Positions 17,980 through 27,094 of a stretch of DNA of 64,000 nt are shown piece after piece. A program made the position numbers and the translations under genes. Source of the DNA: Antarctobacter sediminis (lineage in GTDB: Bacteria > Pseudomonadota > Alphaproteobacteria > Rhodobacterales > Rhodobacteraceae); the NCBI RefSeq assembly GCF_019218285.1, contig NZ_JAHUZG010000002.1:434001-498000 (forward strand). The letters run 5' to 3'. Positions within the stretch are counted from its first letter, which is position 1, and each line of letters starts with the position of its first letter. A model generated the notes under the pieces. It saw nothing but the letters and a program-made list of their open reading frames with translations. It was not told the origin of the DNA and made no database searches.

Positions 17980-18195
17980 CACCCCTCCCGGCGCATCTCT
18001 CCTGCACGTGGAATGACCATGGTTTCAGCGGGGCCCCCGCGCAACTGGCCCGCAGGCTTTGTTTCTTGGGTCCGGCCATGCAGACACGTTGCAATCGCAG
18101 GGCCAATCGGCTCTACGACCGACAAGACATTTGCTCGCCGAGGATGATTGATGAAGTAACAGCCTCACATTGATGGGCTCAGAACAGTTGCCGTT

Positions 18196-20058
18196 TTGCC
18201 CGTCGTCATTTTCCACCTCGGAAGCCCGCTGTTCCCCGGAGGTTACGTCGGCGTCGATGTCTTTTTCGTCATCAGCGGATTTCTCATCACGAGCATCCTT
18301 CTCGAAGACATCGAGAAAGACCGTTATTCGCTGCTGGACTTTTACAAGCGGCGCATTCTCCGAATATTGCCCGCTTTGTCGGTGGTCCTGCTGGCCACAT
18401 TCTTCCTGTCCGGCCTGCTGTTCTTCGAGGCCGAAAGGGTCGAGACCGGCAAATCGATCATCGCCGCGGCGGCCTTCATTTCGAACTTCTACTTCTGGGC
18501 CGACGCCGGCTATTTTACCGCGCCGGCGGAATCGAAACTCTTGCTGCACACCTGGTCGCTGGCCGTCGAAGAGCAGTTCTACATCTTCTTCCCGCCACTT
18601 CTTTTTGCCATCGCGAAATTCGCCCAGCGCTACATGATCCAGATCGTCATTGGCCTGATCGTTCTGTCGCTTGCGGGCTGCATCGTGCTGACCATCAAGG
18701 ACCAACCCACGGCATTCTACCTGCTGCCACCGCGGGCTTGGGAGTTGGGCATCGGCTCGCTGCTGGCAATACTCGCGCAAAGACAGCTTGCCCCGAAATT
18801 CGAAAAAGGCTGGATCGTCGGCTTGTTCGGTCTGGCCCTGACCATCCTGCCAATGGTCTTGCTGAACCGGACCTCTGCCTTCCCCGGCTGGAATGCCATC
18901 GCCCCGGTCCTTGGCGCCGCGCTCTTGATCGGTTGGGGCCAAAGCGGACCGGTCGGAGCGTTGCTGTCTTCCCGGCTTTTCGTCGAGATCGGCAAGGTCA
19001 GCTACAGCCTCTACCTTTGGCACTGGCCGGTCATCGTCTTCTGGAAAGCACATTCGGGCGAACATCTGTCCCTGACCGAAATGACCTTTCTTGCCGTTTT
19101 GTCGATTGCCTTGGCCGTGGCGTCCACCTACGGGATCGAACGCCCCTTTCGCACGTCGCGTGCCCGCGCATTCGCCCCGGCCAAGGTCACGTTTTGCGGC
19201 CTGATCGTTCTGGTCGCCTTTGGCGGTCTGGGATGGCTGGGAATGTCCGGCCTTGTTACCCTGCGCAGCTTTCCCGACAATGTCAGCCGCATCGCATCCT
19301 ATGCGGACTACCGCAGCTGGCCCGATCACAAGGATCAGTTCCGCACCGGAACCTGCTTTATCACGCAATCCGACGCCTCGTTCGACGCTTTTGACCAACC
19401 CGGATGCGCAACCCCTGATCCGCAAAAGATAAATGTGCTTTTGATCGGTGACAGTCATGCCGCCCAATACCGCAACGCCCTGAACACGGCACTGCCGGAG
19501 GCACACGTGATGCAGGCGACGTCGTCTGGCTGCCGCGCGCTATTGGACGCAGAAGGGGCACCAAGATGCACCGACCTTCGTTCGTGGGTCTTCACCGAAT
19601 TCCTTCCCGCCAACGATGTCGATCTTGTTGTCCTTGCCGGGCGGTGGCGTGAGGCAGAAATGCCATTTGTCTCCCCGACCCTGTCGCGGCTGTCGTCCTT
19701 GGCGGAACATGTCGTGGTGATTGGCCCCACCGTTGAATACGATGGCGTCTTTCCCGAAATTCTCGCGCGGAGCGAACTTACCGGGGACCACGTCGACTTT
19801 GATACGGTTCGGAAACCCGGCATGACCGCCATCAACGATGTGATGCGCCAAGCCACGGAAGCCTCCGGGGCGACCTATGTCGATGTTCTCGGCACCATCT
19901 GTCCCGACCAAACCTGCCATCTTGTTGCGCCTGACGGGGCACCGATGCAGTTCGACTATGGCCACCTGACAGCCTCTGGCGCGCGCTTTGTGATCCAAGA
20001 ACACATCGAAACCCTCAAGGCGCTGACCGGGCGTGCAACAAATGATGACATGAAGTGA
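18196..20058 (+). CDS. OafA-type membrane acyltransferase with SGNH domain; stop codon at codon 3 of the usual start
   Basis: The 620-codon open frame encodes an acyltransferase-3 domain of about ten membrane helices (GVDVFFVISGFLITSILLED, HTWSLAVEEQFYIFFPPLLF). A C-terminal periplasmic SGNH hydrolase domain follows (catalytic Ser in LLIGDSHAAQ, His in DYGHLTASGA). Such proteins O-acetylate surface glycans. The natural ATG at 18151 reads ATG-AAG-TAA, so codon 3 is a stop, where the downstream paralogue has TAC. Only non-standard or TTG starts (18196) remain, and they would lose the N-terminal QPHIDGLRTVAVLP motif with its start of helix 1. It is probably inactive or poorly expressed unless the stop is read through. 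Confidence 0.75.
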   Translation: MPVVIFHLGSPLFPGGYVGVDVFFVISGFLITSILLEDIEKDRYSLLDFYKRRILRILPALSVVLLATFFLSGLLFFEAERVETGKSIIAAAAFISNFYFWADAGYFTAPAESKLLLHTWSLAVEEQFYIFFPPLLFAIAKFAQRYMIQIVIGLIVLSLAGCIVLTIKDQPTAFYLLPPRAWELGIGSLLAILAQRQLAPKFEKGWIVGLFGLALTILPMVLLNRTSAFPGWNAIAPVLGAALLIGWGQSGPVGALLSSRLFVEIGKVSYSLYLWHWPVIVFWKAHSGEHLSLTEMTFLAVLSIALAVASTYGIERPFRTSRARAFAPAKVTFCGLIVLVAFGGLGWLGMSGLVTLRSFPDNVSRIASYADYRSWPDHKDQFRTGTCFITQSDASFDAFDQPGCATPDPQKINVLLIGDSHAAQYRNALNTALPEAHVMQATSSGCRALLDAEGAPRCTDLRSWVFTEFLPANDVDLVVLAGRWREAEMPFVSPTLSRLSSLAEHVVVIGPTVEYDGVFPEILARSELTGDHVDFDTVRKPGMTAINDVMRQATEASGATYVDVLGTICPDQTCHLVAPDGAPMQFDYGHLTASGARFVIQEHIETLKALTGRATNDDMK

Positions 20059-20261
20059 CCTGACCACGGCCCAGCCAGGAACCCGCACACCTTTAGGTCC
20101 AAAAGCAGCTTGAGGATGCAATCCAGGCATCGCGCCCTGGCATTCCCGGGTTTGTCTTTGCGATCATCCAACTTGCGTGCAATAACCGCCGCGCGTTGTG
20201 ACACGGCGGTCACCAAAGACCGCTACATTTTTTCTCGATTCTGCAATTCCAGGCGAACCAA

Positions 20262-22151
20262 ATGAAGTACCAGCCTCACATTGATGGGCTCAGAACCGTT
20301 GCCGTGGTTCCTGTCATCGCGTTCCACGCCGCACATGACATTGCACCGGGCGGATTTATCGGGGTCGATGTCTTCTTTGTGATCAGCGGGTTTCTGATCA
20401 CCTCGCTGCTTTTGTCGGACCTGGAGTCTGGAAAGTATACGATCGCGGAATTTTATGAACGCCGTGCCCGGCGCATCCTGCCCGCACTGCTATTCGTTGT
20501 CGCCTGTTCGTCGATCGCCGCTCTGGCGTTGCTGCCGGCGAACGATCTGCGCACCTTCGGGCTTAGCGTCACGGCCACAATGACCTTTGTGTCGAACATG
20601 TTCTTTTGGCGGGAAATCGACTATTTCGCCAACAACGCCGAGCTCAACCCGCTTCTCCATACGTGGAGCCTTGCGGTCGAAGAACAGTTCTACATCTTCT
20701 ACCCGCTTGCTCTTGCCTTCATCTTCAAGTTCGGGCGCCGGGTCCTGCTGATCTCGATGGTCGCGGTTGGCATCCTGAGTTTCGGGCTGACGGTCGCGGC
20801 CATGGACATCAGTCCTTCGGCCGCCTTCTACCTGTTTCCATTGCGGGCATGGGAACTGCTGATCGGCGCGGTGGCGGTGTTTTTCTTTCGGCCGGCCGGA
20901 TCGTCCGACCGCCCTGTCCTTGACAACCTTTTGTCGGCACTGGGCTTGCTTGCGATCCTGCTGAGCATTGCCTTTCTTGACGAAAGCCAGCCCTTTCCGG
21001 GCCTTCTGGCGCTGCCCGCCTGCGCCGGAACCGCATTGGTCATTCTGTTCGCCAGACCCGGAACCCTTGTTCATGCGGTTCTGACCCGCAAATGGATGGT
21101 CCTGCTGGGGCTGATTTCCTACAGCGCCTACCTTTGGCACCAGCCACTGATCGTCTTTTACAAACACGTATTCCCAGACGACACCATCGGTGTGATCGTC
21201 GCGGCCGTCGCGACGTTCCCCATGGCCTTCCTCAGCTGGAAATACATCGAACAGCCCTTCCGCAAGAAAACTTCGGGCCTGTCGAGGGCGCAGGTTCTGA
21301 AATATGCGTCAGTATCGCTTGCGGGGTTTGCATTGCTTGGCTTGTCGCTGACGGCCAACAACGGCTGGGAATTTCGCCACAGTCCCGCCGAACGAAAGGT
21401 GCTGAGCAGTTTCATCGACGGCAAGGACTATGTACCGGGACGGTTCAATGCCCTGCGTGGCCGGGCTTTTCCCGACGACACGGCCAAACCCAAGATCCTT
21501 GTCATCGGCGATTCCTACGGGCAGGACCTTGTAAACGCGATCTACGAGATCGGGCTGGACAAGGAACTGGAACTTTCGACCTACCATATCTCGGCCCGCT
21601 GCGGGAATCTGATGCTGGAGGATCTGGCCACCTATCAGGATGCCGCCGACCGTCGGCGATGCGCAAAAGCGTCGGACTATGATGATCCGCGTCTGGCGGC
21701 GCGGTTGCGTCAGGCGGACCAGGTGTGGCTCGTTTCGTCGTGGAACGCGTGGTCGGCCCCCCTGTTGCCCGCGTCCCTTGACGCGATGGCCAAGGCAACA
21801 GACGCAAGGATCGTCGTCTTTGGCCGGAAACACTTTGGTCTGCGCTCGACACACCGGTTCTTTTCGGGCGGGGTCGCTGCGCTGGTTGGCGAACGCGATC
21901 TTCCCCTCGATCTGGCCGAGGTCAGTCGTGAGATGAGCCAAACCATCCCACCACATGCCGACTATGTCGATCTTCAGAAGTTGCTTTGCGCAAGTTATGA
22001 AACCTGCACCAATGCGGATGCCGATGGAACGCCGCTGACCTTCGATGGCACGCATCTGACGCCTGAGGGCGCAAGGCACATGGGTGCCCTTTTGCGCCCC
22101 GTCCTTGACCAAATACTGTCCGCTCAAGTGGACATCGGGACCGACCCATAA
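20262..22151 (+). CDS. OafA-type membrane acyltransferase with SGNH domain
   Basis: A 629-residue intact paralogue of the gene upstream. The N-terminus (KYQPHIDGLRTVAVVPVIAF) carries the conserved His of acyltransferase-3 proteins. It is followed by IGVDVFFVISGFLITSLLLS and HTWSLAVEEQFYIFYPLALA. About ten membrane helices precede a C-terminal SGNH domain (Ser in VIGDSYGQD; Asp/His in DGTHLTPEG). It is expected to acetylate a cell-surface polysaccharide from cytoplasmic acetyl-CoA. The first 44 coding bases differ from the upstream copy at only two positions, which points to tandem duplication or gene conversion at the 5' end. Confidence 0.88.
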   Translation: MKYQPHIDGLRTVAVVPVIAFHAAHDIAPGGFIGVDVFFVISGFLITSLLLSDLESGKYTIAEFYERRARRILPALLFVVACSSIAALALLPANDLRTFGLSVTATMTFVSNMFFWREIDYFANNAELNPLLHTWSLAVEEQFYIFYPLALAFIFKFGRRVLLISMVAVGILSFGLTVAAMDISPSAAFYLFPLRAWELLIGAVAVFFFRPAGSSDRPVLDNLLSALGLLAILLSIAFLDESQPFPGLLALPACAGTALVILFARPGTLVHAVLTRKWMVLLGLISYSAYLWHQPLIVFYKHVFPDDTIGVIVAAVATFPMAFLSWKYIEQPFRKKTSGLSRAQVLKYASVSLAGFALLGLSLTANNGWEFRHSPAERKVLSSFIDGKDYVPGRFNALRGRAFPDDTAKPKILVIGDSYGQDLVNAIYEIGLDKELELSTYHISARCGNLMLEDLATYQDAADRRRCAKASDYDDPRLAARLRQADQVWLVSSWNAWSAPLLPASLDAMAKATDARIVVFGRKHFGLRSTHRFFSGGVAALVGERDLPLDLAEVSREMSQTIPPHADYVDLQKLLCASYETCTNADADGTPLTFDGTHLTPEGARHMGALLRPVLDQILSAQVDIGTDP

Positions 22152-22176
22152 GGGCCGGCCCCGCGCCGGTCGCGGA

Positions 22177-23106
22177 TCAGAACGCGACCTTGTCTTTCCC
22201 CTTCAGCGCGAGCGCGGCGCGCGCTTCGTCGGGCGTCGCGATCTCCAGCCCGAGGTCTTCCAGAATGCCGCGGATCTTTGTGACCTGCTGGGCGTTTGAA
22301 ACGGCCAGTTCGCCCTTTCCGATATACACCGAGTCTTCCAGTCCCACGCGCACATTGCCCCCAAGGATGGCCGCCATGGTCAGAAAGCTCATCTGGACGC
22401 GCCCGATGGCGAAGGCCGAAAGCCTGTAGTCCGACCCAAAAAGCTTGTCCGCGGTCTGCTTGAAATAGATCAGGTTCTCGGGGTCGGCCCCCATGCCTCC
22501 GGTCACTCCGAAAATCCCCTGGATCATGAAGGGTCCGGTGACCAGGCCTTTGTTTACCAGCGTCTTGAGGTTGTACAGGTGACCCAGATCATAGCATTCG
22601 TACTCAAAGCGGGTGCCATGCGCCTGCCCCACGTCGCGCATGATCTGTTCGATCATCTCGAAGGTATTGGGATAAATCGTCCCCCAGGTCTTTTCGAGGT
22701 AGGGCTTTTCCCAGCCGTATTTCCAGTTGTCGATCTTGTCGGCGACAGCTGCGGCTGAGAAATTCATCGAGCCCATGTTGAGCGAGGCAAGCTCGGGTTT
22801 GGCGCGGTGTGCCGGGGCCAGCCTTTCCTCCATCGACATGCCAATGCCGCCGCCGGTGGTGATTTTCACGATGGCGTCGGTGGACTCCTTGATCCTTGGC
22901 AGGAATTGCATGAACAGTTCCGGATCTTGTGTCGGGCGTCCATCGTCGGGGTTGCGGGCGTGCATGTGCAAGACAGCCGCGCCGGCCTCGGCGGCCTCGA
23001 TGGCCGAGGCTGCGATCTCGTCGGGCGTGATCGGCAGGTAGGGTGACATCGTGGGCGTGTGAATCCCCCCTGTGATCGCGCAGGTAATGACGACTTTGCC
23101 GGTCAT
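22177..23106 (-). CDS. BKACE family beta-keto acid cleavage enzyme (likely dehydrocarnitine cleavage)
   Basis: A 309-residue TIM-barrel enzyme of the BKACE (DUF849) family. The zinc-binding HMHAR motif is at about residues 46-50. VKITTGGGIGMSMEERL and LEDSVYIGKGELA are other family landmarks. A GGAGG ribosome-binding site precedes the ATG at 23106. BKACE enzymes condense a beta-keto acid with acetyl-CoA. Beside an L-carnitine dehydrogenase the likely substrate is 3-dehydrocarnitine, giving betainyl-CoA and acetoacetate. The assignment rests on the neighbour, not on active-site analysis. Confidence 0.85.
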   Translation of the reverse strand: MTGKVVITCAITGGIHTPTMSPYLPITPDEIAASAIEAAEAGAAVLHMHARNPDDGRPTQDPELFMQFLPRIKESTDAIVKITTGGGIGMSMEERLAPAHRAKPELASLNMGSMNFSAAAVADKIDNWKYGWEKPYLEKTWGTIYPNTFEMIEQIMRDVGQAHGTRFEYECYDLGHLYNLKTLVNKGLVTGPFMIQGIFGVTGGMGADPENLIYFKQTADKLFGSDYRLSAFAIGRVQMSFLTMAAILGGNVRVGLEDSVYIGKGELAVSNAQQVTKIRGILEDLGLEIATPDEARAALALKGKDKVAF

Positions 23107-24043
23107 GATTGGGCCTCCAGTTCCGATTTCAAGGCAAGCAGCTTCATCAACGCCCGGTCGCGACGCTGCATTTCCCGCGCAAGGGTTCCTGCGGGCCGTT
23201 CCGACCGGCAGGCGGTTTCGATCTTTTTCAGGGTCTCGTCCGACCATGGTGCATCAACGGTCACCCCCGGCCCATGGATTGATAGTGAGCGCCAAACCGG
23301 CTGGCGTAGTCATAAAAACCGGACGGCGCATTCAGATCCATGGTCTGGAACGGCCCCATCAACGCCCAGCGCAGTCCAAGACTGTGCTTCATCACCGCAT
23401 CCAGTCCTTCGGGGCTTATGACCCCCCGTGCAACCAACGCGACTGCCTCATTGACCACGGCTGTTTGCAGGCGGTTCATGACAAACCCTTCGATCTCTTT
23501 TTCGACGACCACAGGCACCTGCCCGACCGACTGCAAAAGCTCGCTGAACCGTTGCGTGATGGCAGAAGAGTGCCAGCCCGATGGGACAAGCTCGACCACC
23601 GGCATCAGGTGTGGAGGGTTCGCGGGATGCGCCACCATGGCCCGATCCCGGCCAGCAACCGCTTGCAGGAACTGCGAACCGGGGATGGTGCTTGTCGAAC
23701 TGCCAATCAGGGCCTCAAGCCGCGCGGCCGCGTCAATTTCCGCGATCATCGCGGCCTTGACCTCGGCGTTTTCCGGACCGCATTCCTGAATATACGCGGC
23801 CTCTGCCACCGCGTCGGCGAGCGTTTCGCACAGGTGGATATCGCCCATCTGTGCGCCGCCGCCGGGCAACATCCCCGCCGTTTTCAGGTCCGCCAGCGAG
23901 GTGTGAACCGATGCCAACGCGAGCCGCGCTGCTTTGGGATCGTGGTCCCAAAGGTGGACGGCCCATCCCGCGCGGGCAAAGACAACCGCCCAGCCCCGCC
24001 CGATCAGCCCCGTGCCAACAATCGCGGCGCATTTCACCGTCAT
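23103..24043 (-). pseudogene. L-carnitine dehydrogenase, frameshifted near the 3' end
   Basis: The ATG at 24043 (preceded by GGGAGGA) opens a Rossmann domain (AAIVGTGLIGRGWAVVFARA) and a 3-hydroxyacyl-CoA-dehydrogenase-like helical domain (MVAHPANPPHLMPVVELVPS, GFVMNRLQTAVVNEAV). The frame stops after HYQSMGRG at 23261. The expected last 53 residues (VTVDAPWSDETLKKIETACR onwards) continue in the next frame to 23103, overlapping the BKACE start. The break is in a G-run (GGGCCGGGGG) and fits loss of one G. Most of the enzyme, including the catalytic part, would still be made, so partial function is possible. Confidence 0.8.
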
Positions 24044-24053
24044 TCCTCCCACT

Positions 24054-24483
24054 CGATACCAGCCTCGCAACCGGCGTGATCGATGGCGCGGCGAGTTCCA
24101 ATCTCATCGATTATCGGGATGGCGCATGGTTCGAACAGGCCGCCTATATCTGCCCGCACCCGCTGACGGGCGCTCAGGTCGCACCGACAATCGCCAACAA
24201 GGCACGTTTTGACAGCCTGCCTGACGACCTCAAGTCGATCCTTGAAAACGGCTCCTTGGTGCATGGCATCGATCAGGCCAACAAATCGACCACATGGGTG
24301 TCCGAGGCCGTCAATGAAATGGCCTCGAAAGGCATGAAATGGGGCCCGACCCTGTCGCCAGAGGATCAACAGAAATGGGCGGCTGCGGGCGACGCCGTCC
24401 TTGAGGAATATGCCGCCAACGATCCGTTCAGCGCCCGCCTGATCGAGATCCAGCGCCAGTTCGTCAAACGGATGCGCGCCTGA
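24054..24483 (+). pseudogene. TRAP solute receptor DctP, C-terminal half only
   Basis: From SLATGVIDGAASSNLIDYRD onward the text is the C-terminal 140 residues of a TRAP-type periplasmic receptor (HPLTGAQVAPTIANKARFDS, ending QRQFVKRMRA). The signal peptide and first lobe are missing. The fragment begins about 10 bp from the divergent carnitine dehydrogenase start, so a deletion has removed the 5' half together with the intergenic promoters. The dctQ and dctM genes downstream are intact but have lost their receptor. Confidence 0.85.
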
Positions 24484-24491
24484 CGCAAAGT

Positions 24492-24522
24492 GGCTGTCCC
24501 GGCACCAACCGCCGGGACAGCC
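24492..24522 (+). promoter_or_regulatory. dctP-dctQ intergenic hairpin
   Basis: GGCTGTCCCGGC / GCCGGGACAGCC is a perfect 12-bp stem with a 7-nt loop, starting 9 bp after the dctP stop. Hairpins here commonly stabilise the abundant receptor mRNA and limit read-through to the membrane genes. No T-tract follows. Confidence 0.6.
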
Positions 24523-24585
24523 CGGACCTGCAAAAGCGGTTCCTCTTTCGAAACATGACGACTTGAACGCACCGGGGGCAGGCTC

Positions 24586-25101
24586 ATGGAAGTTGTAAAG
24601 CGGCTGGTCAGAGCAATTGACTGGATCAGCGCGAAGACAGGTTTGATCGTGGCCTTCCTTTTGCCGCTCATGGTGCTGGTGCTATTTGTTGAAGTGTTCA
24701 GCCGCTACGTCTTTCGCAGCCCAACCAGTTGGGCGCAGGAAGCTGCCATATACATGTTCGCCGCGATCGGTCTTGTTGCAGGTGCGGACGCCATGCGGAA
24801 AAAGGCCCACATCAGCGTCGATCTGTTCTACAGCATGTTTCCCGCGCGTGTCCGAGCCTGCGTCGACATTCTTGTGGCGGCCGTCGTCTTGTTCTTTCTT
24901 GGGCTGGTTATCTACTTCGGCAGCTTGGCCGCAATGGATGCCTTTTCCTTCGGAATGAAACGCCCGATGCGCCCTCAGCTGCCGCTGGGCCCGTTCCTTG
25001 CGCTGATCCCGCTTGGTGGACTGCTGCTGTTTCTGCAAACCGTCGCGAATACGCTCCGCAGCCTTGTCATGCTGCTGACTGGCAAGGAGCTTGAGGCATG
25101 A
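24586..25101 (+). CDS. dctQ: TRAP transporter small permease DctQ
   Basis: A 171-residue four-helix membrane protein. Family landmarks are LVLFVEVFSRYVFRSPTSWA, then EAAIYMFAAIGLVAGADAMR with KKAHISVDLFYS. It overlaps dctM by 4 bp. With DctM it forms the sodium-driven TRAP membrane unit. The substrate is unknown; the carnitine-type neighbours suggest a quaternary amine or related organic acid. Confidence 0.9.
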   Translation: MEVVKRLVRAIDWISAKTGLIVAFLLPLMVLVLFVEVFSRYVFRSPTSWAQEAAIYMFAAIGLVAGADAMRKKAHISVDLFYSMFPARVRACVDILVAAVVLFFLGLVIYFGSLAAMDAFSFGMKRPMRPQLPLGPFLALIPLGGLLLFLQTVANTLRSLVMLLTGKELEA

Positions 25102-26411
25102 GTCCCGAAGAAATCCTCCTCATTCTTTTGGGGCTTGGCCTGATGGCACTGATCTCGGGCGGCCCGATCGGGTTGTTGTTCGGCGGCATGGCCATGGGGT
25201 TGGCCTATTTCAGTTGGGGGCCGCAAGCATTCCAACTGGTGGCCACGACCGCCAAGAGCAGCGTCGATTCTTTCCTACTGTTGTCGATCCCCATGTTTGT
25301 TTTCATGGGCCAGAACCTGACGCGCTCCGGCCTGGGCGAAGCAATGTTCCACGCAGGCCACGTATTGGCAGGACGCCTGAAAGGCGGGCTTGCCATTGCG
25401 GTCATCCTTGTGTGCAGTCTGATTGGCGCGATGGTGGGGATTGTCGGTGCCGGGATCATGACGGCCGGAACGGTTGCACTCAAACCCATGTTCGACCGTG
25501 GCTATGACCGCCGGCTTGCGCTTGGGGTGATCATGGCCGGTGGAGGTCTGGGCATTCTGATACCGCCCAGCGTGCCGATGATCGTCTTTGCATCGGTCAC
25601 ACAGACCTCGGTCGGCCAGATGTTCGCCGCAGCCCTTGGGCCGGCGGCTCTGATGATCGCGTGCTACATCCTTTACGTCGTCATCTATTGTCGGATCAAT
25701 CCAGAGGCCGGGCCACCCCTGCCCCGCGAAGTCCTCGGCGGCACGAGGGAAAAACTGGTTGCCGCGCGCGATGGCGCAATGGCCTTCGGCCTGATCATCA
25801 TCGTGCTCGGTTCGATCCTGGGCGGCATCGCCACCCCGACCGAAGCGGGTGCCGTTGGGGCCGTGGCCGCCATCGGCATTGCGATGATCTATCGCCGCTA
25901 CAGTTTTTCCGTCCTGAAAGAATCGTCGGTCGAGGCCATGCGCCTGACCGGCGTTATCGTCTGGATCCTGATCGGCGTAACCGTCTTTACCAATTACATC
26001 ATGTTCAGCGGCGGCGGCCGGTTGTTCCGCGAGTTCGCAGGCGACCTTGGCGTCGATCCGATCATGGTCATCATCCTGATGCAGGTCAGCATGTTGATCA
26101 TGGGCTTTTTCATCGACGAGTTCATCATCGTCGTCGTCTGCGCCCCGATCTACACGCCTATCGCGGTCTCACTTGGGTTCGATCCGGTCTGGTTCGGTAT
26201 CCTGATGATCCTGAACATGCAAATCGCCATCCAGACGCCGCCCTATGGGTTTGCCTTGTTCTATCTAAAAGCAGTCGCGCCCAGGGATGTCTCGATGGTC
26301 GAGGTCTATCGCTCGGTCGGTCCATTCGTGCTGATCCAGTTGACTGTGCTGATCACCTGCATGCTGGTTCCCGGCATCGTCACATGGTTGCCGAGCCTGC
26401 TGTTCCCCTGA
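25098..26411 (+). CDS. dctM: TRAP transporter large permease DctM
   Basis: A 437-residue protein with about twelve membrane helices. Signatures include LLSIPMFVFMGQNLTRSGLG, IMAGGGLGILIPPSVPMIVF and GSILGGIATPTEAGAVGAVA, all typical of DctM. The C-terminal FFIDEFIIVVVCAPIYTPIA is also conserved. It is coupled to dctQ by a 4-bp overlap and is the last host gene before the prophage attL. Confidence 0.93.
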   Translation: MSPEEILLILLGLGLMALISGGPIGLLFGGMAMGLAYFSWGPQAFQLVATTAKSSVDSFLLLSIPMFVFMGQNLTRSGLGEAMFHAGHVLAGRLKGGLAIAVILVCSLIGAMVGIVGAGIMTAGTVALKPMFDRGYDRRLALGVIMAGGGLGILIPPSVPMIVFASVTQTSVGQMFAAALGPAALMIACYILYVVIYCRINPEAGPPLPREVLGGTREKLVAARDGAMAFGLIIIVLGSILGGIATPTEAGAVGAVAAIGIAMIYRRYSFSVLKESSVEAMRLTGVIVWILIGVTVFTNYIMFSGGGRLFREFAGDLGVDPIMVIILMQVSMLIMGFFIDEFIIVVVCAPIYTPIAVSLGFDPVWFGILMILNMQIAIQTPPYGFALFYLKAVAPRDVSMVEVYRSVGPFVLIQLTVLITCMLVPGIVTWLPSLLFP

Positions 26412-26503
26412 CCAATCTATTCGCCGCGCACGAAAGCAATGCTGCGCCGCCGCCCCTAGCCGGTGGCGAAAAACGATCAGTTTTCAAAGCGAAATGGCAG
26501 ATA

Positions 26504-26520
26504 TGGCGACCCCGGCAGGA
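26504..26520. repeat. attL: 17-bp copy of the tRNA-Arg 3' end
   Basis: TGGCGACCCCGGCAGGA is identical to 61950-61966, the 3' end (CCA, acceptor and part of the T arm) of the tRNA-Arg gene, and in the same orientation. It is the displaced tRNA tail expected at the far end of an element integrated by the tyrosine recombinase beside that tRNA. Confidence 0.85.
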
Positions 26521-26768
26521 CTTCCTAAAATCCTAAAAACATGGGGAAATTTCGGCTATCCGGAAACCAAAACTCGCACGAGCCATCAATGGCTTACCCG
26601 GCGCGTGGAAACCGACCACCGGGGACCGCCACCGATGGTTTTCCACAAACGCAAAGCACGGCGCCAGCTTCCCAGCGGCCCTTTTTGAGGTGAGCCGGTC
26701 AAGGTTGGACGATCAATCAACCCTGACTGCGGGACTTCCGAAACAGCGCCCGCACCGCCTCGGAAAGT

Positions 26769-26784
26769 GTGTATTTATTTACAC
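26769..26784. promoter_or_regulatory. Candidate HicB operator 1
   Basis: GTGTATTTATTTACAC has perfect 5-bp arms. It is one of two similar 16-bp dyads upstream of hicA, 43 bp apart centre to centre (about four helical turns). Confidence 0.55.
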
Positions 26785-26811
26785 CAGCCTATTTACATCA
26801 CCCATCAATCG

Positions 26812-26827
26812 GTGTATCTATATACAC
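26812..26827. promoter_or_regulatory. Candidate HicB operator 2
   Basis: GTGTATCTATATACAC has 6-bp arms and ends 16 bp before the hicA ATG. It would overlap the promoter -10 or ribosome-binding region and is a likely autoregulatory site. Confidence 0.6.
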
Positions 26828-26842
26828 ACGAAAGGAGGGGCG

Positions 26843-27031
26843 ATGCAGCTTGAAACAAACTCCAGAAAGCTGCTGAAGGTTCTAAAAGGCGCAGGTTTCG
26901 AGGTGGTCTCGATCAAAGGCGATCACCACAAACTTCGGAAAGACGACATGACCGTGATTGTCCCGCACCCGAAGAAAGACCTGCCAATCGGAACCGTCAG
27001 AAGCATCTACAAAATGGCCGGGCTTCTTTAG
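26843..27031 (+). CDS. hicA: HicA-type mRNA interferase toxin
   Basis: A 62-residue dsRBD-like HicA (YcfA) toxin. It has KLLKVLKGAGFEVVSIKGDH with the catalytic His in GDHHKLRK, then a VPHPKKDLPIGTVRSIYKMA tail. The ribosome-binding site AAAGGAGG precedes the ATG at 26843. In this family the toxin cleaves mRNA when not bound by HicB. It is the first prophage gene inside attL and probably helps retain the element. Confidence 0.88.
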   Translation: MQLETNSRKLLKVLKGAGFEVVSIKGDHHKLRKDDMTVIVPHPKKDLPIGTVRSIYKMAGLL

Positions 27032-27094
27032 CCCGGTCAACCAGTCCAATCAGTCTGTCCATCGCCCCTCCAACATCACGTTCGGAGTCTTATC

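Larger units (their letters stand above)
26412..26842. other. Host-prophage junction and hic promoter, no gene
   Basis: This 431-bp stretch separates dctM from hicA. It holds the attL copy at 26504-26520 and the two hic operator dyads at 26769-26827. A 64-codon frame at 26494-26688 runs through attL but has no ribosome-binding site or recognisable content. I see nothing else. Confidence 0.6.

Noticed and set aside
22153-22162. GGGCCGGCCC palindrome between the acyltransferase and BKACE genes
   Set aside because: Short GC palindrome expected by chance in high-GC DNA, without a T-tract or other terminator features.
26494-26688. 64-codon frame across attL
   Set aside because: Runs through the tRNA-derived att copy, with no ribosome-binding site or recognisable content.
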